Positions 12,756 to 24,403 are shown, numbered from the stretch's first letter. The stretch: 64,000 nucleotides of DNA from Saururus chinensis (GCA_035235625.1 CP141148.1:2294001-2358000), one strand, 5' to 3'. A program made the numbers and translations. Notes: generated from the sequence alone by a model not told the origin.

Positions 12756-13129
12756 ATAAACTAATGTTTATACTGTAACAAAAACTCATGCAGCTTTCAA
12801 ATATAAATATCATTGACAGAGAACCAGGGATTTGTATCTAATTGAGGTCTGAAAAACCCTTTGTGTATGTGAGATATAGAAAGAATGAACTATGAATCAC
12901 TGTATACAAGTAATATCAATAAAGAAATATTTATGTATACCTTTCATATCCACAAAATTACATTTATCTCTAAACATGTATCATATTTCAAACTCTAAAC
13001 TGAAATATTAGAAACTGTCACCTCCAACATCCATGTTGGAAGGTTGTCACATATCTTCTGCACTATGACTACCTAAGTTCATCACCTTCGCTCGTTTAGG
13101 TGTAGGCCCAGACTTTCTAGGTGTACTTG

Positions 13130-13395
13130 TCATTTTCTTATTGCCACTTGTATCTTTTCTTTATGATTTCTGATTGCTAGAGGTTCTCCTATATGTATTC
13201 TACTCCTGTCTTCATTGTCATTGCTAGCATGATGCCCAACTAGAAACTTACAAGTAACTTTGTTATGTTCATACCCCTTACATTTACCGCATTTGACCGT
13301 TCTCTTTTCTTCGCCGTGTGAGAGTACTCACTTCTTCTTTGGTCGTTCTGTGGGAATCCTTGAATGTGGAGGCTTCAATTGAATTACCCTTACAA
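13130..13395 (-). pseudogene. mudrA-type transposase C-terminal remnant (zinc knuckle)
   Basis: On the minus strand the sequence reads PTERPKKK, a stop, then KRTVKCGKCKGYEHNKVTCK, a CX2CX4HX4C zinc knuckle preceded by a basic linker, as at the C terminus of plant MULE transposases. It ends at a stop at 13130-13132. Its orientation is opposite to the N-terminal remnant at 12.1 kb, so the two cannot be parts of one transcript in the present arrangement. An internal inversion or re-assembly during capture is likely. Confidence 0.72.
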
Positions 13396-13452
13396 AATTC
13401 GGTGTATCCCATTGACATTTATGTAGAATAAGGTATATGCTGCACTTGTAAA

Positions 13453-14002
13453 CCTATCATATCAGTAATCTAGTTTTTTACTTTTTCAGTTTATCAGTGA
13501 TCCAATTTTCCATTTTCCAGTTACCCAGAAAATATTACTAGCTGAAACTACATAATACCCAATATATAACCAACACAAAATAATATTTTTCATTAGGTAA
13601 CACCTTTCTTATCATCCCAAATAACATGAACCAATCTACTTGGTGGAAGGGAATATTCGGAGTTGAAAGTTATAACGTATCAGAGAAAAGAAGCAGAGAA
13701 GAGGGGATGGGCAAACGAAAACATGAGAAAGATGAACCTACCCAGGAGTAAAAAGTCTTATGGGAGATAAAACCACCGTGAGATAAAGTCATACAGGAGA
13801 AGAAAAAAACTTTCTGGACTGAGCGACTGATGTAGCGTGTTTTTCCTGTCGGGTTGTCATCGATGAAGAAGAGGGTATTTTAGTTAAAAACTCCCCACAT
13901 TTGCAAGTTCTCATGTGAGCAAGTCTACTTTGGTAAATAGTAGATACTTGCTCACACTTTGGTTATTTGACCAAAGTAGGAGTTTACTTTGGTCAATTCC
14001 TC
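13453..14002 (-). repeat. MULE right terminal inverted repeat
   Basis: Inverted counterpart of 7486-8044. The outermost 40 bases contain the subrepeat ACTTTGGTCAA/TTTGACCAAAGT. Confidence 0.88.
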
Positions 14003-14011
14003 TAGAATCAA

Positions 14012-14375
14012 ATATCTAGTTGTGATAATTGTGCTTGTCCAATGTTTATTTGGTTGTAAAGGAAGTATTTTCTATGATCCCTACTGATTATAAGCCCAAC
14101 ATAAGGAGTACCCGAGAGCCGTTCATATGTGAAATTGATGGCCCATAGGCTAACGCACATTAGTATTGGTGGCATTGATGCTAATGTGTGCTAGCATGTA
14201 CATCGTCAATCTTAAATATCAATAACTCCTTAGCATTCCCGGCTCAAAGAAAGTGGGGTAGTTGAAGTAGGGGTAGAGGGCTCATAGAAAACACTTCCCT
14301 CTTGGAGAGGCAATGGCAGCACAAGAGGTTGAAGTGGAGGTAGAGGGTGGGCGGCAAAGCCCAAGCGATAGTTTA
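14012..14375. other. Intergenic
   Basis: No gene. GCACATTAG at about 14154 and CTAATGTGTGC at about 14181 could form a short hairpin; nothing else is identified. Confidence 0.5.
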
Positions 14376-14697
14376 GAGCATTTCCAATGGCAAATGCCAA
14401 ATCATTGTGGCGTCTGCCGTGGACAAAACTGGAGTCCTAAAGGACTCCACCCGAGAGCCACTTCCACTTGGGACTTCAAAATTGAAGTCCATTTACCTTT
14501 GTTTCTAAATTTTTTAAATATACTTTTTTTTGTAATGTCTATTTTCACTTGTCTTATCACTTCTCTTTTTAATATTAAAATAAAAATTTTAATACATATG
14601 GTTGGAGTTTATGAGTCTTTATTTTGTCACTTAGGCAAATAGAAATACCATTTGAAGACCTAACAACTATATTTTAAGACCCCCATTAGAGATGCCG
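14376..14697. repeat. MITE-like element, copy 2
   Basis: Left end GAGCATTTCCAATGG is the inverted counterpart of right end CCATTAGAGATGCC (11 of 13 core positions). Interior words GCCGTGGACAAAAC and CACTTGGGACTTCAA match copy 1 at 5760-6027. No clear target duplication was found. Confidence 0.62.
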
Positions 14698-15020
14698 TTC
14701 AGGGTTCAGGGGTGAGAAGCTGCCTTGAAGCTGTAAGGTCAAGTGTGTTGGTACATGAATGAACTTCGAAGTATCGTTAGGAGTCTGCAATCAAATAATT
14801 GCATCAGATATTAAACAAAATAGACTTCAGCAGTTAGACATCAAAGAGTAGTCCAAGAGAGGAAGTTAATTTTTTGACATGAAGTTGTGCAGATTAAACC
14901 TACAAAAGATGCCATCTAATCTGGAAGATTGCCGTTGCATGTTATATGAGATTGTTCCCTACAATGCAGTCACTCTTAAATTTTCAAATCTGTTGATATT
15001 TATAGCTAAAATTCGTTCTT
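14698..15020. other. Flank of the kinase pseudogene
   Basis: No coding match. By position this could be the decayed intron in front of kinase exon 3, but similarity to the intact genes is not evident. Confidence 0.4.
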
Positions 15021-15853
15021 TCCAGGGACGGGGGAAAAGTTGACGGGTTTCATTACTGAGTTTGGTAGGGGAGGATCATACTCTGTTTAGCTTTGTATGG
15101 TTTCTAAGAACCATAACTCGATGAGAATTGAAGAAAATAAAAGTATTGATAACAATAGGTTCATAGACTCATAGAGCATTGTTCAAAAGCATACCGGGAA
15201 TTGAAGGAGCTTAAATCTTGCAGGGAGAGCTGCCACAAGGACAAAAATAGTACTGTCACGAATATCAGAAAAGGGATTTGAGGAATTCAAGAATAAAGTG
15301 AAGCTGATTGCAAAGCTTCAACATCGAAACCTTGTAAGGATTTTGGGATGTTGTTGGGATGTCTTGTAGAAAATCTCTAATATTTAACTTTGTATTTTAA
15401 TAAAATAAACACAACAAATATATCACTAACTAACCAAGTACAATATATAAAGAGGCACCTAATTTTTAACATGGAACAAATAGAGGGTGAAAAATTATAG
15501 GGTAAAAAAGCTCAATCAACCAATCTATTATAATTATAAAGTTCAATATAATCACAATTAAACTTTCTAAGAGGTTAAACTCTCCATATTACATATCAAT
15601 TTTTTATCACAAAGATAAACAAAATATAGAGCATGGAAAACCTGTAAAAGTCGCCGACATGGATCTAACGGAACACTCAATTAAAGATTCAGAACGAATT
15701 ATAATCAACAATCTTCCTCTTTGCACTAACCTTAGCCTTCTTTTTTTCTCCCCTTACGCAATAAAGATGCACCATTGAAAACTCTAAAAAATTGATATAA
15801 AAAATGGAATAAAGATGATGAGATTATCTCCTGCTCTGATGTCGTTTGCTGGC

Positions 15854-15901
15854 ACTAGAAACCTCTCACAATCGCCACTAGAAACCTCTCACAATCGCCA
15901 C
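15854..15901 (+). repeat. 24-bp perfect tandem duplication
   Basis: The unit CTAGAAACCTCTCACAATCG plus CCA(C) occurs twice head-to-tail within the degenerate kinase intron. Confidence 0.8.
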
Positions 15902-16227
15902 TGTTTTCTTTTCTGTTTCACGCACACACAACAAAAGAAACAAAGTGTCTGGCCTTTGTTTCTGATTTTCGTTTCACGTGTACCACACAAAATGTTTGGC
16001 CACTTTGTATTTTTTATCTGTAGGACTCCAAAAATCCCGCTTGCGGGTTTCCTCACATATCAAAACTCGTGGGTGGGGCCACTCATGGGGTAGAACCCAA
16101 TCCCACAATAGGCGCATCCTCAAAATGAAAATTTACTGTTTTATGAATTTATGCCCAACAAATGTTTGAATAAATTTTTATTGGGTTCGTCCTTTTAAAG
16201 AATGGTTTTTCACTCGATATGTTTATA

Positions 16228-16520
16228 CTCCCTCGGTCCTATATTAATAGCTCTAATAGAAAAAAATATTATTTCATATTAATTGCTCCATTTGGATTAA
16301 TTTAAGCTGTTAGATAACTCTCTTATGCTTCTCATATAATTTGGTTTTTACAAGCTTGAAACAGTGAGAAGGAGAGAGGGATAGCAGAACCGCTTATTTG
16401 TAAGTTCTCAGAGGTATTTGACGGTATACATTTTATGACGGTGTTAATTATGTAAGTTCTACCATGCTGATAAAAATAGCTAAAATTAAAAATAAAGCTA
16501 TTAATATAGAATGGAGGGAG
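16228..16520. mobile_element. Stowaway-type (Tc1/mariner) MITE
   Basis: Left end CTCCCTCGGTCCTATATTAA and right end TTAATATAGAATGGAGGGAG are inverted, and the element is flanked by TA on each side (16226-16227 and 16521-16522). These are the classical Stowaway ends and target. It is 293 bp long and lies inside the kinase pseudogene. Confidence 0.9.
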
Positions 16521-17145
16521 TATCTTTTAGGATTGTCTTCCTAATATGCAATTGTATTCGAGGCTGAAAATTATTCATCAAGAGCTAAAAGCTGGCAACA
16601 TTCTTCAGACTGACCAAAATAATTAAAAGGGACTCACTGTGAAACAAATACTAAAAGAGTAGTGTGTACCTAGTAAGAAGTTTCATTTTCACAAACCTTT
16701 TCTGAAAAATGGATTTCAGTGGATACATGCCACCTGAATATGTAATATGTATTGGATGCAGTCTTCTCTGAAAAATCAGATGTATTTAGCTTTGGAATGA
16801 TAGCATTGGAGCTTGCTACTGAGAAGAACTGGTTTGTATACATTTAAACACTCATTGAACCATTTCGGCTATGTAAATTATTTCTTTCTCTGTGCTCAGC
16901 CAAATCTTTTCCATTGACCATCGACCATCGACATTCTTAAAAAGTAGATATATGTTTACTATCAATAAATCATATTTTTGGAGTTCTCTGCCTGCATGTT
17001 TTAATAGTGACAAATATGTTTTAGGCTTGGCCACTGTGGAGGGAGAGTAGGTACTTGGAGCTGATAGATCCCTCCATCTCTGTAACAATTAGAATACGGG
17101 AAGTGGCTGGATGCATCCACATTGCACTACCATGCGTCCAAGATT

Positions 17146-17975
17146 ACAAAACAAAGCCCAATATTCTCCCACTTGGCACAACTTCTAAATTGAGCCATAG
17201 AAAGAATAAAATCTCCCACTTGGCTCAATTAAACTAAATTTGAGAAAAAAAATTAGTTAAAAAAAATAACCAAGTGGGTAATGGGAAACTCTAAAATAAT
17301 TGTCGTATGCGCATACAATTTTTGAAAAAATAATACCTGTCGAACTATATGTGGTAACTTTATACTCTTACAAAATGTCATAATTGCATGAATCAAAGCG
17401 GTTATGTCCTCTTGAGGAGAACATTCCCTTCCATGTATCACGATGCAACTAAGTCATTCTGTTTGAGTGCTATATGTGGCAAAATATATTTATGAGTGAA
17501 GGCATGTTCCCATTCATTTTGATAATATTGTCTCATACTTAAGTGCACTGAAAAATGAGATATACGAGAGAGAAAAATTGTAACTACTCTGATACCAATT
17601 GATAGAATTTAATGCAAAAGATTAGGCATACCTGTAGCCATTAGAATCAACAAAGCTTGATCTTCTGCTAATCCTCTTTAGAATCACAATATTATTTCTG
17701 GTTTAGAACTTGGCTGAGAGTAATCTCACTTAAGACACCGAATTAGGATGGCTAATGGTATATTTATAACTAAACTAGGACACCACTGTTAAAAACCCTA
17801 GAATCCTGACCATCCATCCATAGGTCATCCAGTGGTTTAGATTTGCCACTCAAAACTACATCTTAATGGGTATTTTGACTTAGGCCCATTACCCAGATAG
17901 TTTTAAAAGCCCAAAACAGTGTCAATTGAGACAGTTGGGCCACTTTATGTTTTATTACAAAACAAAACCCAACAA
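17146..17975 (-). mobile_element. Partial copia-type element (5' LTR plus short interior), minus strand
   Basis: On the minus strand an LTR begins TGTTGGGTTTTG at 17975 and ends TCTATCA at 17602. It is followed by a primer-binding site, TTGGTATCAGAGTAG, of the initiator-tRNA type found in plant copia elements. At the other side a polypurine tract CCAAGTGGGAGAA near 17170 abuts about 20 bases of the opposite LTR start (TATTGGGCTTTG...). The interior is only ~430 bp with no coding potential, so this is a deletion derivative or non-autonomous element whose 3' LTR is nearly gone. The LTR is similar to the solo LTR at 24393-30158. Confidence 0.78.
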
Positions 17976-18496
17976 AGTTGTCTTTAACGAGATTTCTTAT
18001 AAAACATTAAAAATTATTTTTTGGATAATCTTTTACTGAATTTTTATCTACGTATTCTGTGAGAGCATTTCTATAACGTTAGTTTGTTGCATGTGCTATG
18101 TAAAGGTACTTCTACAGTGTATGATTAATCATCCTATCTTGAGAGGTAGACACCTAAGTAAATCCTTAACACCGTTAGGGAAGGCGAATTTTGTGTTAAA
18201 GATGGAGTGTTCTTGCTTGATTTGATCATCTTTTTCTAGTGAGTTTCTTTCATCACAATATTTACGAAGGTACGAAGATAACAAATTCATCCCAGCATAC
18301 CCATTGATGCCAGCACTTGGTAAATGAGTAATCTAGTGCACTTCTACCGGTTCCTATTACATGTGTACGTGAAAATTTGAAGGAAGGAAAGTCTGATATC
18401 TCTTTACAAATTAGCAAAGAAATTTGTGTCACATAGTAACGAATGTCTATCTCATTTACTATTCCCTTATGAAGTAGTGGCCAGACTCTGCTTCCA
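17976..18496. other. 3' flank of the kinase pseudogene
   Basis: No gene. The part from about 18320 to 18470 resembles 58790-58900, the region downstream of intact kinase 2 (shared word CAAGAAATTTGTGTCA-like near 18417 and 58860). This supports common descent of the two kinase loci including flanking DNA. Confidence 0.55.
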
Positions 18497-18824
18497 TGAT
18501 GTGCCCGATACAGGCACGATCGGTACCTAGAAGAATTGTGCAGGGAAAGGGGAGAAGTATTGAAGAAAGGGGAGGAACTGAAAATCATAATTTGCATAAA
18601 CTGGAAATAAGAGTCAAGGTTGCCCCATATAGGAAATGACCCTCCTAGGGAACCGAACCAGTTGAACCAGACCAGCCCGGTTCATACAATATAATCTAAT
18701 TAGTGGGTCGGCTATCCCAGGCCGCTAACTAAACCAACAAGTACGATAATAAAAGACTACAATAACAATTAAATAGTTCAATACAATAAAGTAATAAAAG
18801 AGAGTCTGAGCATCATGCACAACA
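18497..18824 (-). repeat. 3' LTR of copy A
   Basis: Direct repeat of 23521-23848; preceded on the minus strand by purine-rich AGAAGCGTGGTGGAG. Confidence 0.92.
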
Positions 18825-18840
18825 CTCCACCACGCTTCTG

Positions 18841-21800
18841 CTAATCGCCTTGTCCGCAAGGCGACCATGCTGGATAACGAACCAAGAAATCGTCCTCAAA
18901 CATCCATGTCGCATCCTCCAACGGCTGACCCCGCCATGAAACCAAAACCTCAGTAACAATATGACCCAAACGACGAACCCGCCTCTTCTCAAGCACAGAT
19001 GCAAGGGCCGGGTCAGAGGGCGGAACAGGACCCATCAGAGGCGGGGGCAAAGCATCCACAGCCAACGTCCGGTCACCCACAAACCTACGAAGATGGGACA
19101 CATGGAACACAGGATGGACCAAGGAATCAGGCGGCAAGGAGAGGCGGGTAAGCAACCGGACCAATGTGTGCCTCCACTGGATAGGGACCATGGAACCTGG
19201 GAGTGAGCTTGGAATGCTTGGGCTGAAACAAAGAAGTCTGGCGCTGTGGTAAAACAGATACATAAACCAAGTCACCCACTTGGAACTCCCGATCAGTACG
19301 GCGGCCATCATAGAGTTGTTTCATCCGGTTCTGAGCCTCAGCCAAATTCATCTTCAATTGACGCAAGACCTTATCGCGAGTGTGGAGCATATAATCCACC
19401 TCAGCCACAGAAGAGCGATGAGGGACATACGACAAAATAGTAGGTGGGGGTTGGCCATAGAGCACCTCAAAAGGAGTGAAGCCCGCACGCGTGTGATATG
19501 CAGTGTTATAGGACCACTCCGCCCATGGAAGAAGCTGTAGCCAACGGCGAGGCTGCGTCATCATAAAGCACCGCAGGTACTGCTCCAAATAACGATTAAC
19601 CACTTCTGTCTGCCCATCCGTCTGCAGGTGATAAGCAGTGCTCATATGAAGTGATGTACCCTGTAAAGCAAAGAACTCCTGCCAAAACTGAGAAAGGAAG
19701 ATACAATCACGATCAGAAACAATGGTACGAGGCATACCATGAAGCTTTGCCACCTCCCGGACATACAGGGCAGCCACAGTTTTAGTAGTGAAAGGATGTC
19801 CCAATGTGCAAAAATGAGCATACTTAGACAGTCGGTCAACCACCACCATTATCACCGACTTACCCTGCACTAGCGGCAAGGCCTCAACAAAATCCATCGA
19901 TACATCCTCCTAGACTTTATCCGGAATAGGCAGGGGTTGGAGCAAACCAGCTGGAGAAGTGGTAGCTACCTTGGCGCGCTGACAAATATCACAAGCGGTC
20001 ACATACTCGTGCACAGCCCGAAGAACCCCCAACCATAAGAAACTCTAGCTGACCAGTGCGGAAAGTCCCCTCATGACCGGCCACTGGAGAATCATGGAAA
20101 TGCGATATAATGCGGCAGCGAAGATCAGCGACATCGGGAACCCACAACCGATCATTCCAAAACAAGAGATCATCCCACCAAGTGTAAAACAGACGGGCTG
20201 CAGGATCAGTTTGAAGAGCAACAATCAAAGCCTGCGTCGAGGCATCAGTATAGTAAGCCTGCTTCAACTCGTCAATAAAGGGACATGAGAGCGTGGAGAA
20301 GGTCAAGCACGAACCCGGGGTAGGTATACGAGAAAGAGCGTCAGCCACTGTGTTCTCTGACCCCTTCCTATAAACAACTTCATAATCATAACCCAAAAGT
20401 TTACTAACCCACCGCTACTGAGATGGAGTGGACACCCGCTGTTCGAGGAAATACTTTAATGGCTGATGATCAGTGCGAATTAGAAACCGATGACCCAATA
20501 GGTACAACCGCCACTTGGTGACCGCATGGATGATGGCCAACATTTCCTTCTCATAGACGGACAGGGACAAGGATCGGCCTACCAGAGCCTTGCTAAAATA
20601 AGCGATGGGACGCTCATCTTGTAACAAAACCGCCCCCAAGCCAGCGTCTGAAGCATCCGTCTCGACCACAAATGGCGGCTGAAATCCGGTAGAATCAAGA
20701 CAGGGGTGGAAGCCATGGCCTGCTTCAACCCCTCAAAAGCCAACTGTGCATCCGGAGTCCAAGCAAAAGCGCCCCGTTTGAGCAGCGCTGTCAGAGGTGA
20801 GGCTAACTCCCCATATAGACTAATGAACCGCCGATAGTATTTGGTGAGGCCTAGAAAACCACGGAGCTCCCGAACACATTTGGGAATAGGCCAAGACATA
20901 ATGGCGGTCACCTTGGTTGGGTCGGTGGCGACACCATTCCCCGATATAATATGGCCTAAGTAATCCACCTGTGGGCTGCCAAAAGAGCACTTTGAATGCT
21001 TAAGAAATAAGGAATTGTCACGAAGAATAGAGAAGACCGACCTGAGGTGTGTTAAATGCTCTGCCTAGGATCTGCTGTACACCAGAATATCATCGAAGAA
21101 TACCAATATAAAACGGTGTAGGAAGGGACGAAAGAGGTCGTTCATGAGGCACTGAAATGTGGATGGGGCATTAATCAATCCAAACGGCATAACTAGGAAC
21201 TCGAAGTGGCTGTCGTGAGTCTGGAAGGCAGTCTTGTGCACATCAGCGGCATTAATATGGATCTGATGATAGCCCGAACGCAGATCGAGCTTACTAAACA
21301 CAGTAGCGCCTATCAACTCATCGAGTAACTCCTCAATCACCGGAATGAGGTACTTGTCTTTCACAGTGACGGCATTGAGGGCGCTGTAGTTAACACAGAA
21401 ACGCCATGTACCGTCCTTCTTCCGCATGAGCAACATTGGCGACGAGTAGGAACTTGTATTGGGCCTGATGATCCCCGCCTGAAGCATATCTTGCACCAGC
21501 CGCTCGATCTCTACTTTCTGAATATGTGGGTATCGATATGGACGCACATTGGTTGGGGCAGTGCCAGGGGTAATAGGAATCTGATGATCATGAGAGTGGG
21601 TAGGCGGAAGACCTTACTGCTCAGCGAACAAGTCTTGGTGATCTGTCAATAACTCCTGGAGGTCGGTCGGCATGCTGTCCTGAGTCACCTCAAGGGCTGC
21701 TCGCTGCTGCAACAGGAGCCCTTGGGGGGCGTACTGGAAGAAGGTACTCGAAGGAAGGGCGGAGAGAAGAGTGCCCGCCTAGAGCCTTCCAACCGGACGC

Positions 21801-23490
21801 GCTGCCCCTGGAGCTCAAAGTCCATCCACATCTCCCGAAAGTTCCAAACAACATCGCTGAGCTCCTGTAGCCATTGCACGCCTAACACAACATCCGCCCC
21901 TTTTGTAGGTAACAGGAAGAGATCAGTGACGAATGAATGTCCCTGTATAGACAAAGTGACCTGCGCGCACACCCCATTGCTCCGGAGGTGCTTGCCATCT
22001 CCAATCAGTACGTCAAAGGGGTTTAGAGTCCGATACGAAATAGCCAAGTCTGTGGGTGACCCTGTCATTAATGAAATTGTGAGTAGAACCACTGTCGATC
22101 AAGATAGCTACCTGTTGGAGCTTAAAGAACCCCTGGATGCGCATCGTGCGAGGCGTAATGGCCCCAAAAAATGCATGGATTGATATCTCCGGTAGGAGCT
22201 CTTCAATGGCGGACAAGATAGAGCCATCGGAATCCTCTTCCCCATCGTCAATCTCTTCCACCAGAATGCTGCCCTTAACAGAACAGCTGTGCCCGGGTAC
22301 GAATTTCTTGTCACATCGGAAGCATAATCCCTTCGAACGACATTCCTCCATTTAAGCCGGTGTGAAGCATCGCACGATAGGACCTGCAGGAATGGGCGGC
22401 TGGTTGGGGCGGCCGGTTGCTGAACTGCTGGGGGACGTGGGCAAGGGATGGGTGAGAGAGGTAGACCTAGGCACTGGACCAAGCCACCCTCCTCTGTGCT
22501 ATCGGGCCAGCTTTTCCTCTTCGATGCGAGCATGGTGCACCACGTCCCGCATGTTGGCACACGGGAAATGCCGCATCTCTTCCGAAATTTTAGGCTTGAG
22601 GCCTCGCTTGAAGGTGCCTACCAGGGCGGCCACCGGCCAATCAGGCAACCGGTTAGCCACCTTCATGAATTCAGTGTAGTATGCCCGGACGGTGGTAGTT
22701 TGGCGCAAGGATGACAACATCTCATTAAAATCCTGGAACTCATTAGGCCCAAACTGAACACAGAGTTCGTCGGAGAAGGCGGCCCAAGTCGGGTAGCGCA
22801 CCTCTTTCTCAAAGCTTTGGAACTAGACTGAGGCATCGCCATCTAGGTGAAAGGCTGTGATACGTAAGCATTCAGCCTCAGAGTGCGTCCCTTGATAGGC
22901 GAAGAATTTTTCCGCCTTATACAACCACTCCACCGGATCGTCATCCCCGTTGTAGCGAGGGAACTGCAAGCGAGCAAGGCATGGTTCACCGCCCCCTCTT
23001 GGTCCCCCACCATGCCTAGGGAACTCGTCCCACTCCTCTTCAACGTCCTGGAACTAGTTAGGATGGGGCGGCATCATATGGGCATTTTCATGAACACCTG
23101 GCGTGCCTCGCATGTCCCAGGTCTGGCGTCTTCCTCCCAACACTGGCTGGCTAGGGCCATAGCGCACAGGGAGGGCGACACTCCTATATTGGCGTCGGAC
23201 GGCAATGGGGGGTTGGGGAGGAGCGGCTCTGGAGGCTGCAAGGGCCCGTCCTTCTCCGGAGTAGTAGCGGTTGGTACAGGCAGAATAGGAGCGATGCGCG
23301 CTTCCAGAGCGGCCTGTTGTACCTTCATGTTGGCAAAATCCGCAGTAAGGGTTTGCACCGCCAAGAGGATCTCTGACAGCTTGGCATCGCTGACCACGGA
23401 ATTGGCCTTCAGGCTGTCCGCTGATGATGGCACTGGTGCCTCCTTCTCTAAAAGCACCTCCTGCACAACATCCTGTTTGCCACGAGCCAT
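18841..23490 (-). pseudogene. Gag-pol polyprotein remnant of copy A
   Basis: Gag starts at the ATG at 23490 (MARGKQ) and the frame ends at 18841. The order on the minus strand is: gag (about 23490-22300); zinc knuckle CFRCDKKFVPGHSC near 22310; protease motif LIDSGSTHNFI near 22110; reverse transcriptase with [10 protein letters not shown] near 21080; RNase H near 20650; integrase with H/C zinc finger and DGQTEVVNR near 19600; and a chromodomain (GQPLEDATWMFEDDFLVRYP) ending at 18841. Reading requires at least four frame changes as well as in-frame stops (for example near 22825, 21590 and 20420), so it cannot make polyprotein. Confidence 0.9.
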
Positions 23491-23520
23491 GGCCGGGGAT
23501 CACAAAAGCTCCGATACTAA

Positions 23521-23848
23521 TGATGTGCCCGATACAGGCACGATCGGTACCTAGGAGAATTGCGCAGGGAAAGGGGAGAAGTATTGAAGAAAGGGGAGGA
23601 ACTGTAAATCACAATTTGCATAAACTGGAAACAAGAGTCAAGGTCGCCCCATATAGGAGACGACCCTCCTAGGGAACCGAACCAGCTGAACCAGACCGGC
23701 CCGGTTCATACAATATAATCTAATTAGTGGGTCGGCTATCCCAGGCCACTAACTGAACCAACAAGTACGATAATAAAAGACTACAATAACAATTAAATAG
23801 TTTAATGCAATAAAGTAATAAAAGAGAGTTTGAGCATCGTGCACAACA
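23521..23848 (-). repeat. 5' LTR of copy A
   Basis: Direct repeat of 18497-18824, with CA-TG type ends and the primer-binding site immediately inside. Confidence 0.92.
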
Positions 23849-23884
23849 TTCCACGTTTTTCTGTTTATAAAATGAAACCATTGA

Positions 23885-24016
23885 CTTTATATTTTCCTTA
23901 TATATATTGTCTGTCTCGTAATTTAAATATGTTATGTTGCTGGACTTCCAATATCTATCATGTGGACTGTGATGGTACTGGCTTCCTGCAGCCATCTTTT
24001 TTGTAGCGGGCTCTTG
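23885..24016. repeat. Short segment shared with 36620-36770
   Basis: TTTTCCTTATATAT, TTATGTTGCTGGACTT, CACTGGCTT-like and TTTGTAGC(G/A)(G/T)GCTCTTGG words occur in the same order at both places. It lies directly before the PUT fragment. Its origin is unknown. Confidence 0.55.
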
Positions 24017-24350
24017 GATCCTCATAATGCAAAGTTCCATTGCCAACTGCTGGATCTGCTCTTCTTTGTCTACCTCCAGATCTATTGCTGACCTCGTTAT
24101 GTATTTAGGTAGTTTGCTTCTATGTTAACTTCTGTTGAAAGCAGTATTGTCATTTTACTTGGATTTCGTATAGGAAAAAGTTCATATCATGTTATAGAAC
24201 TTCCCAAGGAAAAGGAGTGGGCAGAATTTCACCAAGCCTTGGTTCCCTCTGCACAAACCCTGGAAACACTTTCAAATTGAGCGCTAACGGGATGAGAAAA
24301 TAACTAATGAAGCCTTCAATCTGTTGAGTGGAGGCGCAGCAAATGCGGCG
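24017..24350 (+). pseudogene. PUT exon 2 fragment
   Basis: Aligns with 4207-4500 of the intact transporter: GATCCTCATA..., AAAGTTCCATTGCC, CTCTTCTTTGTCTACCTCCA, TTTTACTTGGATTT, AAGGAGTGGGCAGAATTTCA, then AAATAACTAATGAAGCC. Small indels and a stop destroy the frame. The fragment lacks exon 1 and the start of exon 2. It sits between the two Reina-like elements and just outside the copia-type solo LTR. Confidence 0.85.
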
Positions 24351-24403
24351 TGGTAATTTGCCTAAGTTTTCCTTTTTCTTTTTACATATATATGTTGGGC
24401 TTG

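Larger units (their letters stand above)
7486..14002. mobile_element. Mutator-like element (MULE) with long terminal inverted repeats, carrying captured gene DNA
   Basis: Both ends begin GAGGAATTGACCAAAGTAAA, reading inward, and the inverted match continues for about 550 bases. The flanks are TAAAATCAA (7477-7485) and TAGAATCAA (14003-14011), a 9-bp target duplication with one mismatch, as expected for MULEs. The interior holds a mudrA N-terminal remnant on plus, an ARGONAUTE exon fragment on plus, and a mudrA C-terminal remnant on minus. After subtracting the later 3147-bp solo LTR and its duplication the element is about 3.36 kb. No intact transposase is left, so it is non-autonomous. Confidence 0.9.
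15021..17150 (+). pseudogene. G-type lectin S-receptor-like kinase pseudogene (kinase part only)
   Basis: Pieces align in order with the kinase exons of the intact genes at 40.8 and 54.7 kb. Exon 3 begins after TTTCCAG near 15026 but has lost its middle, including the glycine loop. Exon 4 starts at 15224 (...[21 protein letters not shown] in one frame), but the stretch with the ATP-binding lysine is corrupted and it breaks off at about 15358. Exon 5 resumes near 16555 with the catalytic motif altered from HRDLK to HQELK. Exon 6 starts near 16718 with an insertion before the [15 protein letters not shown]-like part. Exon 7 starts near 17030 and is cut at 17150, where copia-type sequence begins. 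Lectin, SLG and PAN exons are absent. Stops and gaps make it non-functional. Confidence 0.85.
18497..23848 (-). mobile_element. Ty3/gypsy chromovirus (Reina-like), copy A, minus strand
   Basis: A 5352-bp element flanked by a perfect 5-bp duplication TTCCA (18492-18496 and 23849-23853). Two 328-bp LTRs begin TGTTGTGCACGATG (or TGTTGTGCATGATG) and end CGGGCACATCA. A primer-binding site resembling TTAGTATCGGAGC follows the 5' LTR at 23508-23520. The two LTRs differ at about 16 positions by eye, nearly all transitions, so the insertion is old. Small size, short LTRs, a single gag-pol frame and a C-terminal chromodomain point to the Reina lineage. Confidence 0.93.

Noticed and set aside
14313-14642. 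109-codon frame as a small gene
   Set aside because: Most of it lies inside a MITE also found at 5760-6027, where the frame is not kept.
18262-18597. 111-codon minus-strand frame
   Set aside because: It crosses the boundary of Reina-like copy A into unrelated flank, so it is accidental.
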